From assembly GCA_007922305.1 (NCBI GenBank), contig ML677351.1, forward strand, positions 9,701,558-9,765,557: a stretch of DNA of 64,000 bases, in the 5' to 3' direction. Within the stretch, counting starts at the first letter, position 1; each line of letters opens with the position of its first letter. Below are positions 11,189-23,178 of this stretch, piece by piece. A model generated the notes under the pieces. That model was not told where the DNA came from, ran no database searches, and was given only the letters and a program-made list of their open reading frames with translations. Made by a program: the position numbers and the translations under genes. This stretch comes from Dermatemys mawii. Its lineage: Eukaryota; Chordata; Testudines; Dermatemydidae.

Positions 11189-11296
11189 TTGACCCCATCC
11201 TACCCCAATTGCACCTCCCCCCGCTTCCCCCTCACATGCATCAAAATCTTTTCTTTCAGCAACCGAAGTACCTGTTGAATAATTGAATTGTCTTTG

Positions 11297-11316
11297 AATA
11301 AAGAAACCCATTTATT
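11297..11316. promoter_or_regulatory. Facing poly(A) signals of the two Harbinger genes (copy A)
   Basis: A plus-strand AATAAA lies at 11297-11302 and a minus-strand AATAAA is read from TTTATT at 11311-11316. They serve the Myb gene ending at 11188 and the transposase gene ending near 11421. Tail-to-tail genes with closely spaced poly(A) signals fit the compact layout, and the same arrangement is present in copy B. Confidence 0.65.
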
Positions 11317-11420
11317 AAAGTGTACATAGATTATTAGTGGCTACAGAAAAGCAAATGCCTGTTCCTATTAAAAGAATGCACACTCCCTCCCTCCATCTCT
11401 CCCTCCCTCTGCATCTCCCT

Positions 11421-12582
11421 TTAGAACTGGCTTTCAGCCTCAAAATGCTCCCTCAAGGCATCCCTGATCCTAACAGTCTCGCACTGGTCCCCTCTAAGAA
11501 CCCTGCTCTCTGGCTGTGCGTATGTGGCCTCCAGGCGTTGAACCTCCGAGGACCATGCCTGAGTGAAGCCTTCGCCCTTCCGCACGAAGATTATGTAGGG
11601 CACAGCATGTGGAAATAACTGTAGAGATACTTCCCTCCGCCAAGTCCAGCCTCCCATAAAGACAGCACCAGCGCGCTTTGAGATGCCCAAAAGCACACTC
11701 CACAGTCATTCGACACCAGCTAAGCCTGTAGTTGAACCTTTCCTGGCTGCTGTCCAGGCTCCCTGTGTAGGGTTTCATGAGCCAGGGCATTAAAGGGTAA
11801 GCAGGGTCGCCAAGAATCACAATGGGCATTTCGACTTCCCCCACGGGGATCCGCTGGTCTGGGAAAAAAGTCCCGGCTTGCAGCTTCTTGAACAGGCTGG
11901 TGTTGCGGAAGATGCGTGTGTCATCCACCTTTCCAGACCAGCCCGTGTTAATGTCAGTAAAACGCCCACGGTGATCCACAAGCGCCTGGAGAACCATGGA
12001 GAAGTACCCCTTTCGGTTAACATACTCGTCTGCTAGGTGGGTGGGCGCCAGAATAGGTATATGGGTCCCATCTACCGTCCCTCCACAGTTAGGGAAACCC
12101 ATTTCTTCAAAGCCAGCAACAATGTCATGCACGTTACCCAGAGTCACGATTTTTTGTAGCAGGATGCGATTAATGGCCCTGCACACTTGCATCAGCACAA
12201 CTCCAACGTTCGACTTTCCAACCCCAAAGTGGTTGGCCACCGATCGGTAGCTGTCTGGGGTGGCCATCTTCCAGATCACGATAGCTATCCGCTTCTCCAC
12301 CGGGAGGGCAGCTCTCAGTCTGGTGTCCTTGTGTCGCAGGGCAGGGGTGAGTTCAGCACACAGTGCCATGAAAGTGGCTTCTCTCATGCAAAAGTTTTGC
12401 AGCCACTGCTCGTCGTCCCATACTTGCATGACGATGTGATCCCACCACTCAGTGCTCATTTCCCGTGCCCAGAAACAGCGTTCCACGGCCGTGAGCATGT
12501 CCGTTAATGACACAAGAAGCTTCATATCAAACGCGTTCATCACTTCGATCTCGTCTTCAGACTCTTCACTGTCATCGTGCAT
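11421..12582 (-). pseudogene. Harbinger (HARBI1-like) DD35E transposase, C-terminal frameshift (copy A)
   Basis: An open frame of 362 codons starts at ATG 12582 and runs to 11494. It is a DDE_Tnp_4-type nuclease. A helix-turn-helix-like segment lies at residues 110-130 (DSYRSVANHFGVGKS). The catalytic Asp is at 171 (in VDGTHIPI), the second Asp at 259 (in LGDPAYPLMPW) and Glu at 295 (in TVECAFGHLKARW), with 35 residues between the last two. Compared with copy B, two bases are missing near 11581-11590, just after CALHN (residues 327-331). The tail is thus replaced by about 30 unrelated residues. The original C-terminus remains readable in another frame to 11421. All catalytic residues are intact, so this is only mildly damaged. 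The first residues are acidic. Confidence 0.92.
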
Positions 12583-13033
12583 GTCAAAAGATTAACTCCA
12601 CTGCACACAGAGATGTGCTGGCGACAGTCGTCAGCATGTCCCTCAGCAGTTGTGGATTCATTGCGGCACACGAAAATGGAAGACGGAGCGCGCCTTGCTG
12701 AAACTGTTGAAAAATGGCACCTGAGGTGGACAGAAACCCAGGGATTGCTGGGATATGCCACAAGCATCATGGGTAGTTGGAATAGGATGCAGAATGCCCC
12801 GCAAGTGACGCCCCCCCTACCACAAGGCATTGCGCCAGAGCGGGAAGAGGTGCACTGTGGGATACATGCCCTAATGCGTTGTTCTTAATGCCGCAGGAAG
12901 TGCCGCAAATGTGGCCATGCTATACCGCTGGCGCGTCTCAGTGTGGACATACAATAGCGCCATACATATTGCTGTATAGGGGGACCGCTATAACCAATAG
13001 CGCTATAATCCTGTAAGTGTAACCATACCCTTA

Positions 13034-14429
13034 GTGTCTACTGACCCTAAAAATAAAAGTATGCAGGGGAGGAAGGAACAAAACAAGAAGTTAAGGTACA
13101 ATCACTACCTGAATTAAAAATAATTAATCTTTATTCGAGTATACCAGTACAGACATTGGCCCTGATCTGCAGGTGATTTTTTTCATGACATGACCCTTGT
13201 AGAAGTCAGTGAGATCTCAGCAATTACAGAAGTCTGAATATGTGCACAAGATCAAGACCTTAATCATAGCCTAGTTTCACTACTGCGGATCACTTCCAAC
13301 TATCCTAAATTCTTTTTCTAATTCAAGGAGTCAAGAATGTTTCCACTTTGCTACTCTTGAGCTATAAAGTGGGATCATACTGTTTTGCATTGTACAGCAC
13401 TCTTAAAATTGACAGCCTAGCTTCAAAAAGCTGCCTTCTACCTCTCAAACTTAATATCCAGGTACTCATCCTCTTCTCTCACACCTTCCACTCCACACCT
13501 ACTTGTATTGTCTGCCAATATTGGCAAAGTTATTTTCACAAACACTAGGACTGGAAACATATTTTAAATGAAAGGTTTGAGTTGGCAAAAATTGATGGCT
13601 CAGCTCTTTTTCTAGCTCTGATGCTTTTTGGTGCATGTAGCTTAACTATGCTTGTTCAAAACTTTAAAAATTCCAACTTTGTTAAAGTTGAAATGGATTT
13701 TCTCAAACAGTACATTCTCTAATGCGGTTGTTAGGATCAAAGGATCTCAGATGTAGTGTCTTGGATAGAGCAGCTGATACAAGCTGCAATAGACCTGTAA
13801 AGTCTACAGTTGGACATAACTGCTGCTAATCATATTGGTGTGCAAGAATGGCATCTGTGACAACAGGCTTAAACTGTGCCCCATCTGGTCTTGGGATCAG
13901 AGACATGTAAGCGTTCTTGAAAGCCACCTTTGTGCCTTTGCTTGTTCTAAACAGGGCCCTGATGCATGGACCAGATCCTCTGGCCTAGCCAATGATGGGT
14001 GGATTTCTTATCCATACCTCGGTATATAAAAGAAAACTAAAAGCATGATACCAAGTCTAAGAATATATACAAAGAGCTAGTTTTTTAACTTTGTCTACAT
14101 ACCACTTGCTCATCAAATGCAAGATGCTGCATTCAGTGGGAATACTTGTGGAGTAAGATAACTCTGTTATAAGATGGTAGAATGGGGCTTCTAGTAGCTG
14201 TAATTAAAACAACTATGTAAACTAGTCTAAAATATTTGAAAAGTAAATGGGAACAATCTACTATAACTGGGAAACTTGAGATGGTTTCTCTTTATTCTTC
14301 TTGTACAAAAGTGATGCAGGGTAAGTTGGAGGTTAGTAAACAGAGTGGAATGTCTGTTTTGCGGATTTAAATTGCACCCTAAAAATATCAATTGTGGAAA
14401 TTCAAACAGAAAAATGAACGTGGCTTGAA
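13034..14429. other. No recognised feature
   Basis: AT-rich intronic sequence. Only short frames without domains. Confidence 0.5.
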
Positions 14430-15060
14430 GAGATTCATAGATTACAGAGCCAGAGGGGACAACTGCATCATCTATTCTGACCTCCATGAATTAATTCTTG
14501 ATGGAATTAGAGTATATCGTTTTTAGAAGACAATCATTTTAAAAATTGCCAGTGATAGTTCCACCACAACCCTTGATGAACTGTTCCCACAGCTAAGTAA
14601 CCTCACTGTTGAAAAATTGTGCTTTGTTTCCAGTTCAAACCTGTGTAGCTTCAGCTTTTAGCTATTGGATCTTGTTATATCTTTGTCTGCTAGATTGAAG
14701 AGTCCTCTGTTATCAAATATTTTTTCTCCATATAGAGTGATCAAATCCTTAACCTTCTCTTTATTTAGCTAAACAGATCAAGCTTCTAGAGTCTATTGCT
14801 ATATGGCACATTTTCCAATGCTTTAATGATTCTCATGGCTTTTTGAATCCTCTCCACTTTATCGACATCTTTCTTGGGCTGTGAACACTAGAACTGGACA
14901 CAGTATCCCAGTTGCAGTAGCACAAGTGCTAAGTGCAGAAATAATATAATATCCCTACTTTATTCCTATTAATACAGCTAAGAATTGTATTAGCAATTTT
15001 GGCTACACATTTGTACTGGTAGCTCATGGAACCACCCTGGACAAGAGCTTGATTCCTCCC
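14430..15060 (-). mobile_element. CR1 LINE 3' portion, decayed
   Basis: In plus-strand orientation, it begins with a CR1-type 3' tail (ATTCATAGATTACAGAGCCA and a TCTGACCTCC block). It continues through reverse-complement ORF2 sequence, including GAACTGGACACAGTATCCCA near 14892. The same blocks appear at 37104-37440 and 38250-38540. The coding frame is badly broken. Confidence 0.8.
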
Positions 15061-15098
15061 TCCAGAAGAACTTGTCTGCCCAGGTGTGCTGGTAACTA

Positions 15099-15218
15099 GG
15101 GTAACCAGACAGCAAATATGAAAAATCAGGACAGGAAGTGGAGGATAAAAGGAGTCTGTACAAGAAAAAGACCCCAAAATCTGGACTGTTCCTATAAAAT
15201 TGGAACATCTGGTCACCC
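15099..15218. mobile_element. Short MITE with GGGTAACCAGA ends
   Basis: The ends are GGGTAACCAGAC and TCTGGTCACCCA. The flanks share AACTA at 15094-15098 and 15219-15223. The family is common in turtle and crocodilian genomes from general knowledge; superfamily not assigned. Confidence 0.65.
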
Positions 15219-16042
15219 AACTAAGCAACAGATTACCTGGTATGGGACTTTCCTCACTTCATGAGGCTGATCAGTCTCACTTGCTATAAGCGGGTGGAGG
15301 TTATAAAAGTTGGACGGGGGAGGGTGAGGAGGAAAGGGATCCATGTGGATGAAAAGCGATGTGTAGGAAAGAGGAAGGATCCTGGATTCCTTGAAGGACT
15401 CTGGCCTATGCTCAAAGAACTTTCCCAAGTGGTGAGAAAACAGACAGGGAAAATGCATATTATATCTATCTATCTATCTATATGTATGTATTTTTCACAA
15501 AAGAAAGATTAGACAAAATAATAAAGAGTAAATCGACTTTACCCAGGTCTCAAAACTGTCAGTTTGCTTTCACTACTATGTGCCCCGAAGAGGTTAACTG
15601 GAATGCTCACATAAGTGGAATTTTGGGGAATGTGCAAGAGCTGATGGGGAGGCTTAAGGGAGAGAACACTAGTTTCATGATCTACACAACTGGACTGTCA
15701 GATCCCCACTGCCAAGAAGGGAGACAGACACAAGATCTGAACCTGGAGGCCCAAAGCCAGGAACAGTGTCTAAACTCTGCCTGGGTTCAGTGAGCAAAGG
15801 GCACATGGGAGCCAGTGTTTGGATCATGTCACAGCAAGCTAGTGAGCATATAGGAAAAAAAGTTTGTGAAAATCAGTGATAATTTTATCAACGAAACCTG
15901 TAATCTCTCTCACTCAGATAGTTTGACAGGATCTATTTTCTAGGAACCCATGTTGATTTTATGATTCTTTTTTTAAGAGTCCTTTATCAGCCTTTCCGTT
16001 ACTTTTCCTTAGCACTGACATCAGGTTGACAATATTTTAAAC
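15219..16042. other. No recognised gene; small tetranucleotide repeat
   Basis: It contains a short TATC microsatellite at 15463-15482. Reading frames of 81-103 codons around 15213-15793 have no recognisable domain. Confidence 0.5.
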
Positions 16043-16336
16043 CAGGGGTCGGCAACCTTTCAGAAGTGGTGTGCCTAATCTTCATATATTCACTTAAGTT
16101 TAAAAAATTGTGTGTGCCAGTAATACATTTTAACATTATCTAAGTCTATAATATATAACCAAACTATTGTTGTATGTAAAGTAAATACGTTTTTTGAAAT
16201 GTTTAAAAAGCTTCATTTAAAATTAAATTAAAATGAACAGCCCCCCAGATCAGTGGCCAGGACCCGGGCAGTGTGAGTGCCACTAAAAATCAGCTCGGTG
16301 CCACCTTTGGCACCCGTGCCATAGGTTGCCTACCCC
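16043..16336 (+). mobile_element. hAT-type MITE (GGTCGGCAACC family)
   Basis: The left end CAGGGGTCGGCAACCT and right end AGGTTGCCTACCCC are inverted repeats. The interior is AT-rich. Truncated relatives are at 7494 and 36479. An 8-bp duplication was not evident, so the borders are approximate. Confidence 0.75.
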
Positions 16337-18599
16337 AGATCTAGGGTGAGAACTTAGTATTTGTAACTAGATCCTTAGTGTATTAAGATAGCCTTGTGTG
16401 TTTTGATTTCTTTTATTTAGTAACTTGCTTTGTTCTGTTACTTGAAACCACTTAAATCCTACTTTTTATACTAAATAAAAATCACTTTTGTTTATTAATT
16501 AAATCAAAGTAATTAATACCTCAGGGAGCAAACAGTTGTGCATCTCTCTGTCTCAGTGTTGTAGAGGGTGGGCAATTTATGAGTTTACTCTGTATAAGCT
16601 TTATACAGAGTAAAATAAATTCATTTGGGGTTTGGAGCCCACTGGGAGCTGGGTGCCTGGGTGAGGGAGACAGGAGCACTTAAACTGCTTTCAGTTAAGC
16701 CTGCAGTTTTGGGGGCGTGGTTCAGAAACTGAGTCTGTATTGCAGCAGGCTTGAGAGTCTGGCTCAACAAGGCAGGGTTCTGGAGGCCCAAAATGGCAGA
16801 GAAAACGGGCTCAGAGGTAGTCTCAGCACATCAGGTGACAGTCCCAATGGGGTCTTTGTGACCAAACCCGTCACACTGAGCACATCCACAAACTCTCCCC
16901 GATCCCACCCCCAAAGGACTTAAATAATTAAGGATCTCACTGCTTCACTATGCTTTAGAGGCTTATTAGCTTTAGCCCACAAAAGCATTGCAACATAGTA
17001 TCATACATTCCACAAAGCAGACATCACAGAGTGAGAGCTATATGTATTATGGTGATATTTTCCATCAGCATTTAGTTTTGCACTGTTTTCTTGTTTTTTA
17101 TTCATTGTAAAGATTGTGTTGCATAATCAGTATTTTCCAGTATGAGACAGTGTCATGCTGCCTTGAGATAAAATAGCAAAGAACAGCACACATGCAAAAA
17201 GTCATATTGTTCATTTTTTTCTTATCAGCTGTTATTCCAGCTGAGATTTCCATACAGCTTTATTCCCCCCCAAGTAAGTCCTATTTCTCATCCTGACTTC
17301 CCAAATCTCTCCACTCAACAGCACCAGCTTTAATACCATTAACTCAATTCTCTATTTACCATCAGCATTTCAATCTGCAGCACCCACTAAATATCTTCCC
17401 CAGAATCTTGTCACCAAAATATCTAACCAAGGGAGCTACACTCCCAGCAGAAGCATCCACTAACATAGCAGCAATTTGAGTAGAAATACATGCGTCTTCA
17501 TTGTTTCGAGGGAAGTTGCATAACAGTTCTTTCTTCTTGTTAGCCACAAATATGAAACTGAAAACTATTAACCATTTATATGTACTATGCTAGTTCATCC
17601 AACTACAGAGAGTGCTGAATTGGTTTTCTACAATCCTCCAAACAAGGAAACAAAACAAAATCACATATCAAGAATTTGGGAGAACTGACCATCACTATTC
17701 TCTCCCCCATGTCTTATACTTCCAGCTTGGGTTCCACTCCCCTGCCACCCCTGCCCACATTTAGGGCTAAGCCAGAAGTTACGGATTGTCTTAATTAATG
17801 CTGCAAACAAAAGAGCTTTTTGTCGAACAGCACAAATTACAGATTGAAAGACTAGGAATTCATTCCTAAACAGCTTCAGACTGTAAACCGAGCTACTGGA
17901 AAACATGAGCTTAGGAGAACATAGTTAATAGATTGTGGAAACTACAAAAGCTGGTGAAATATAGAAAGTGCATGTTGGTAATAGCAAAGGAAATTCTAAC
18001 AGACAACACTTTCTGATGCTAGCTTGTAATATTGTAAAATGCTATTACACTACAGACATTAATGGTGACACCTGAGCCACTTACGTTGTAAGAGGTAAAA
18101 TACTGAAAATATATATTAAGTAAGTCTTTAACTTACACAACACTCAAATGTTAACAAAATATTTGAGATAAAGCACATTTCACAGATAATTGGCTTGTCT
18201 GGAACATACGCAGCTCATTAAGCAATATTACAAAGGAGGCTTCCCAAATCTGGACACTAAGGCCTCCTTAAATTCCAAAGCTTTCCAGCATGTTATCCGT
18301 ACAGCTCCACCACGTTTTTATTTTTATATTTTGTGGGGGGAATTTCAAGTTGTTTTTTTAATTCAGTTCTTCCCAGTAATTACTTATGTTAACAAGGCAG
18401 CCTAGTAGCCACTCTTTATTAGCATAAATGGAAGCTGATCAGAAGCCTGTTCTTTCCCATCTGGATTCCCTCTTTGACTAACACAGCAGAGGAGACAGAG
18501 AAGAGGGGAATTATTCAGCTCTGAAGCTGATCAGGAGCCTGTTTTTTCCCAGCAGTTAACCTAGTAGCCCACACTCTACACCTCAGAATTTAACTAGAC
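16337..18599. other. No recognised feature
   Basis: Intronic DNA without a recognisable gene. Several short frames (for example 17661-17906) carry no domain. Confidence 0.5.
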
Positions 18600-19624
18600 C
18601 AGGGGTCTCAAACTCAAAAGACCACGAGGGCCACGAGGACTAGTGCACTGGCCCAAGGGTCGCATAACTGACACGCCCCCCCCTCGCTGCCCAGGCCCCG
18701 CCCCCACTCGCGACTCTCCTTCCCGCCACCCTTTGCCCAAGTCCTGCTGGGGTGGCAGGGATACCGGTAGTGGGGCATGGCATGCACGCGGTGGCGCAAA
18801 GAGCCCAGGCAGCCGGCTCGGTGCTCACCTCTGTCTGCTCGCAGGGCAGCGGCGCCCATCTCGGGGTGGGAAGGCTTCTCTGCTGCCTGGCTGAGCCACT
18901 GCCAAGCCCCAGTTTCCAGGAGCTGCTGATGCTGCTTCAATGAATGAGCCGGGGCAGCGTTTTGCAGGAGCCCTCTGCAGTGGCAGCCAGGAGCGGTAAG
19001 CCAGACTCCCTGCTGCCTCCCGCCTCCACTCTGCAGGAGACTTACCACTCCTGGCCGCCGCTGCAGAGGGCTCCTGCAAAACGCCACCCCAGATCACTCA
19101 CTAAAGCCACAGCAGCAGCGCCTGGAAGCTGGGGCTCGGCAGCGGCCCAGCCAGGGCACTTTGCAGGAGCCCTTTGCAGCGGCAGCCAGGAACGGTAAGC
19201 CTCCTGCAGAGGGGGGTGGAAGGGTGGCGGGGAGTCTGGCTTACTGCGCCTGGCCACTGCTGCAGACGGCTCCTGCAAAGAGCCCTGGCTGGGACGCTAC
19301 CGCTGTGGCCTCAATCAACAAGCTGGGGCAGCGCTTCGCAGGAGCCCTCTGCAGCGGCAGCCAGGAGCGGAAAGCCAGGCTCCCCACCGCCCTCCCACCC
19401 CCCTGCGCAGGAGGCTGATCGCTCCTGGCCGCTGCGGGAGAGGGCTCCTGCAAAGTGCCACCCCAGCTCATTCATTGAAGCCACAGCAGCAGTCCCTGGA
19501 AGCTGGGGATTGGCAGCGGCCCAGCCACGCAGCAGAGAAGCCTCCGCTTCTGGTCCCTCCCTCCCGGAAACTGCTGGGGGGGGGGCGCCGGGGAGCTTCG
19601 CGCGCCAAAGGGAAGAGACCCCTG
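18600..19624. mobile_element. hAT-type element with internal inverted modules
   Basis: The ends are CAGGGGTCTCAAACTC and AGAGACCCCTG. A perfect 8-bp duplication AACTAGAC lies at 18592-18599 and 19625-19632. The interior is GC-rich and built from alternating forward and inverted copies of a module around GCAGGAGCCCTCTGCAG: forward near 18958, 19157 and 19323, inverted near 19050-19083, 19255-19283 and 19430-19461. Many overlapping open frames arise only from this composition. There is no transposase. Confidence 0.88.
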
Positions 19625-19632
19625 AACTAGAC

Positions 19633-20979
19633 CCTGGTGTGAAGGTTTGGGAAGCTTTCTTGTGACAGTGTTGAATAATGGGCTGTATATGTTCCAGAAG
19701 ACCCAATTCTCTTGGTGAAATCTTTTGTATCTCACACACATTTTGTGAACGTTTATTCGAGTGCCTAAGTCTTTGGTTTTGTCTTCATTCCCACAAAACA
19801 TTTGAGGGTTTGGTTTTGTTTTTTTTTAAACCAGTGATCTCATCGTTAAATCCTAAGTAGAGACGAGGTATTTATTTTATTTATTGCAAGGCATCACTTT
19901 GGCTCACAGGGCTTGGGGCTAAAAATAACCATGTAGAAAGCTAGTAAGTTGGAGAACTTAGACATGTTTAGTTTTAGGGGTAGTTCCATACCACATGAAT
20001 ATTAAGGTGAAATTGAACAAACAGAAGGTGAGTGATTCATAGAAAAAGAGTAGTTGAGTAACAAAACCTGGCAAGTTGCTTGTCAAAATATTAAGCATCC
20101 TATATTTTTTTACAAACAAAAAGCGCTTCCTCACATTATATTCCATTGCTTTTCCTTTCAGACTGAACAGTTGAGATAAATATTTTCCCGTCAAAGACAC
20201 AGAGAAGCCACAGGGTCGTAAAGTCATCCTAGTACCCTTAAACTACATAAAGAATACACACTACCTTCGTCTCTTCTCCATCTCACAAGGCTGGAAATGG
20301 AGCTCTGCTTAGTACCATCTCCACTCTTCACTCTCAAAAAAGTAGTCCTAGTCAAAAGATATTCTGTCTATACAACTTACTTTTTTAATTCTCTCAAATG
20401 CTATTGTAGCCCCTCTTCATCTCCACAGTGAGCTTAGCTAAAATTTAGTTTTCCTGAACTTGCCTACGCTGGCTCAAAACACGCACATGCACACAGTGTG
20501 CAGTAGTGTTTTAAAATCCTATTTAGTGAAGATTTCCATTTTCCCCAATTTTAAACTGATTTTCCTGAAGTCCCATATTACTTGAGATATGTCGCCATCC
20601 GGTTAAAACAATTAGAAAAGACCATTTTTGTTAAAGCAAGATTAGCTCTCTAATTTGCTCAGTGTTCTCCAAGACCTTGCATAACAACAACGAAACTAAG
20701 CACTGGCACTATGGCACAGCCTGCTGGAAAGCTAGAAGATATTCTAGTGTAGATATTTAAACAAGAGTCACAATTTTACAGCATTAAAAAGCATTCTGAC
20801 TGCAGTCACCAGAAGCCACTGCTAGATTAGCTTTGGACTGCTGTTCCAGCTACCACCAGCACAGAATGTTGTTCTTTCCCTGTCCTGCAAAGCAAGTCTC
20901 TACTCCCCTTCCTGTGCTGAGCAGCCCCTGGGCCAAGGAGAGAAAGCAGAGAGTTAGCTTGGAGGCAACTCCTAGCCAA
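19633..20979. other. No recognised feature
   Basis: AT-rich intronic DNA without domains or clear repeats. Confidence 0.5.
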
Positions 20980-21916
20980 AGTATCAGAGGGGTAGCCATG
21001 TTAGTCTGTATCCACAAAAAACAGTGAGGAGTCCAGTGGCACCTTAAAGACCAACAGATTTATTTGGGCATAAGCTTTTGTGGGTCAGAAGCACATCTTC
21101 AGATGCATAGAGTGAAAATTACAGATCCAGGCATAGATATACAGGCACAGATATGCAGGCACATGAAAAGAAGGGAGTTACCTTACAAGTGGAGAACCAG
21201 TGATAACAAGGCCAATTCAGTCAGGGTGGATGTAGTCTACTCCTAATGACTGATGAGGAGGTGTCAATACCAAGAGAGAGAAAATTGCTTTTGTAGTGAG
21301 CCATCCACTCCCAGTCCTTATTCAAGCCCAAAATAATGGTGTTATATTTGCAAATGAATTTTAGCTCTGCAGTTTCTCTTTGAAGTCTGTTTTTGAAGTT
21401 TCTTTTGTTGTAGGATAGCTACTTTTAAATCGGTTATTGAATGTCCAGGGAGATTGAAGTGTTTTCCTTCTGGCTTTTGTATGTTGCTATTCCTGATGTC
21501 TGACATGTGTCCATTTATTCTTTGACGTAGAGACTGTCCAGTTTGGCCAATGTACATGGCAGGGGACATTGCTGGCACATGATGGCATATATCACTTTAG
21601 TAGATGTGCAGGTGAATGAGCCCCTGGTGCTCTGGCTGATGTGATTGGGTCCTATGATGGTGTCGCTAGAGTAGATATAGGGACAGAGTAGGTATTGATA
21701 CCTCTTCATCAATTATTGGGAGTGGACCCTATCCACAGTAACTGAACTGACCTTATCACTGGTTCACCACTTGTTAGTAACTCCCTCCTCTTCATGAGCC
21801 AGTATATCTATGTCTGTTCCTGTAATTTTCACTCTATGAATTGAATTGGTTTTTGATCCACAAAACTTATATCCAAATAAATGTTAGTCTTAAGGTGCCA
21901 CTGGACTCCTTGTTGT
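20980..21916 (-). mobile_element. Penelope-like retroelement fragment with inverted terminal segments
   Basis: The centre encodes a decayed GIY-YIG endonuclease on the minus strand. The left block (about 21020-21240) and the right block (about 21717-21915) are inverted copies of one another. Both contain AGTCCAGTGGCACCTTAA in opposite orientations, plus the shared GAGTGAAAATTACAG. Penelope elements often have such rearranged terminal repeats. The reverse transcriptase is missing. Confidence 0.8.
21342..21712 (-). pseudogene. Penelope GIY-YIG endonuclease domain, frameshifted
   Basis: Two overlapping minus-strand frames (21712-21515 and 21578-21342) together cover the C-terminal domain of a Penelope-like polymerase. 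The first has a cysteine-containing lead (STKVIYAIMCQQCP). The second has YIGQTGQSLRQRINGH, then KPEGKHFNLPGHS and DLKVAILQQKK. The YIG motif and conserved Arg are present. The break between frames near 21540-21580 and the lack of the reverse transcriptase make it non-functional. In this family the GIY-YIG domain nicks target DNA. Confidence 0.82.
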
Positions 21917-22865
21917 ATTCCTAAGCATAGTGTGTTCTCCCAGCAATAAGTGGGGATGAAAGAAAAAAAAAATCCACCCCAGCATGACTATGGTGTCCTA
22001 GAACTAGCCTACAGCAACGTTAAAGAGGGGTGGGAAAGTGCAGGCAGAAGCCAGGAGCTCCTGGGCAGAGGAGGAACTGAGCAGGAGGCAGAGGAGAGGA
22101 AGAAACTGAGGAGACAGTATCCATGTATGAGAGTGGGCAGGGGTAATACTCATCAGAAGTAAAAATAGTGAGGCACCCAATGGCCATTAGAGGGAGGAGA
22201 TTGCAGGGGATAGAGCACTGAGGCGACAGTACAAAGAAGGAAAAGGGCCCCACCTTTCAAGCACAGATAAAAAGATAGAGCCCCCACCACAACCTGAATA
22301 TACTTTTTTGCATATTAAAATGAGTTCCCTAAAGTGCTAACACACAAAAAGGCTCAATTTCTATGTCGGAGAGAAAGATCAGAGAAAAAGCAGTGAGTTT
22401 CAAAAGAAATCTTCTGATCACCAGCAGAAGCTGGAATGTAGATATTACTCATATGTTTTTGCTACTGTCGTAGTCACATTAGATAATATTTTGACAAACT
22501 CTTGAATCTTAACTGCAGTATAGCTTCTACCCTTACTATCACTGATGGAGTGAATTACAGCTTTTAGCACAGACAAGCCCTGTATGCCAGCCTTATCAAT
22601 TTCTATGGCTTCAATTCAGATGTGAACAAAATGGGAGAGGCAGTCAACACACAGGAGAACAGAACCTAAGACCAACGTAATCTGAAGAGTTTAGAGCAGT
22701 TTGGCCGGGGACAAGGGGGAATTAGGTACTTTTCAATGTGAGGTTGTTTTGCCAGAGAGGTAACAAATAGCTCTGAAAGAAGATGGAAGACTTAACCCAA
22801 GCAACTACTGAACCCACTGAATTAAAGCTGGTTTATTTTCCTTTTGCTTCCTAATACCAACATAA
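21917..22865. other. No recognised feature
   Basis: Purine-rich patches near 22020-22130 produce overlapping short frames. No gene or element recognised. Confidence 0.5.
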
Positions 22866-22867
22866 TA

Positions 22868-23178
22868 CAGTAGACTCTCGATTATCTGGGATGATTGGGA
22901 AAAAAATTAATCCTGGTTAATAAAATCCCAGATAATCATCATCCATAGGAAATATGGGGGAGGAGTGCATTGGTTCACCAGCCACCTGTGCCAGGGAGAG
23001 GAGGAGGTGGTTCACTGGCTGCCCTGCATCCTGGTGGTGGGTTTTTCGTGTGTTCTTGGGGCAGCAATAAAGCCAGAGCTGGCCCTGCGAGTTACGCGTA
23101 TTTTTTTTTTTTTTTTTTTTACATCCTGGTTAATCCATAACCTGGTTAACCCAATCCTGGATAATCGAGAGTCTACTG
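22868..23178. mobile_element. Tigger/mariner-type MITE (CGATTATC ends)
   Basis: The inverted ends CAGTAGACTCTCGATTATC and GATAATCGAGAGTCTACTG are essentially perfect and flanked by TA at 22866-22867 and 23179-23180. The interior has a run of about 20 T near 23100. There is no coding capacity. Confidence 0.88.

Larger units (their letters stand above)
9044..13030 (+). mobile_element. PIF-Harbinger DNA transposon, near full length (copy A)
   Basis: This is a 3987-bp element with inverted ends GGCCATGGTCACAC and GTGTAACCATACCC, flanked by the 3-bp duplication TTA at 9041-9043 and 13031-13033. TWA is the classic PIF-Harbinger target. It contains a Myb/SANT-like gene on the plus strand (9466-11188, two exons), a convergent DD35E transposase gene on the minus strand (12582 to 11421), and an additional minus-strand reading frame within the Myb-gene intron. 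The terminal 200 bases contain repeated motifs built on AGCGCTATA. Gene order and sequence are closely similar to copy B at 40017-44085, so both derive from one recent family. Copy A looks older: it carries more lesions in the Myb gene. Confidence 0.95.

Noticed and set aside
11996..12507. Plus-strand frames opposite the transposase (84 and 106 codons), and their copies at 43051-43562
   Set aside because: These are antisense shadows. Their apparent conservation follows from the minus-strand transposase.
18614..19739. Overlapping frames of 76-163 codons on both strands
   Set aside because: They arise from the repeated GC-rich modules of the hAT element, with no domain or start context.
21342..21578. 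Host GIY-YIG nuclease gene (for example SLX1-like)
   Set aside because: The motif order and flanking tail match Penelope elements, and the frame is broken.
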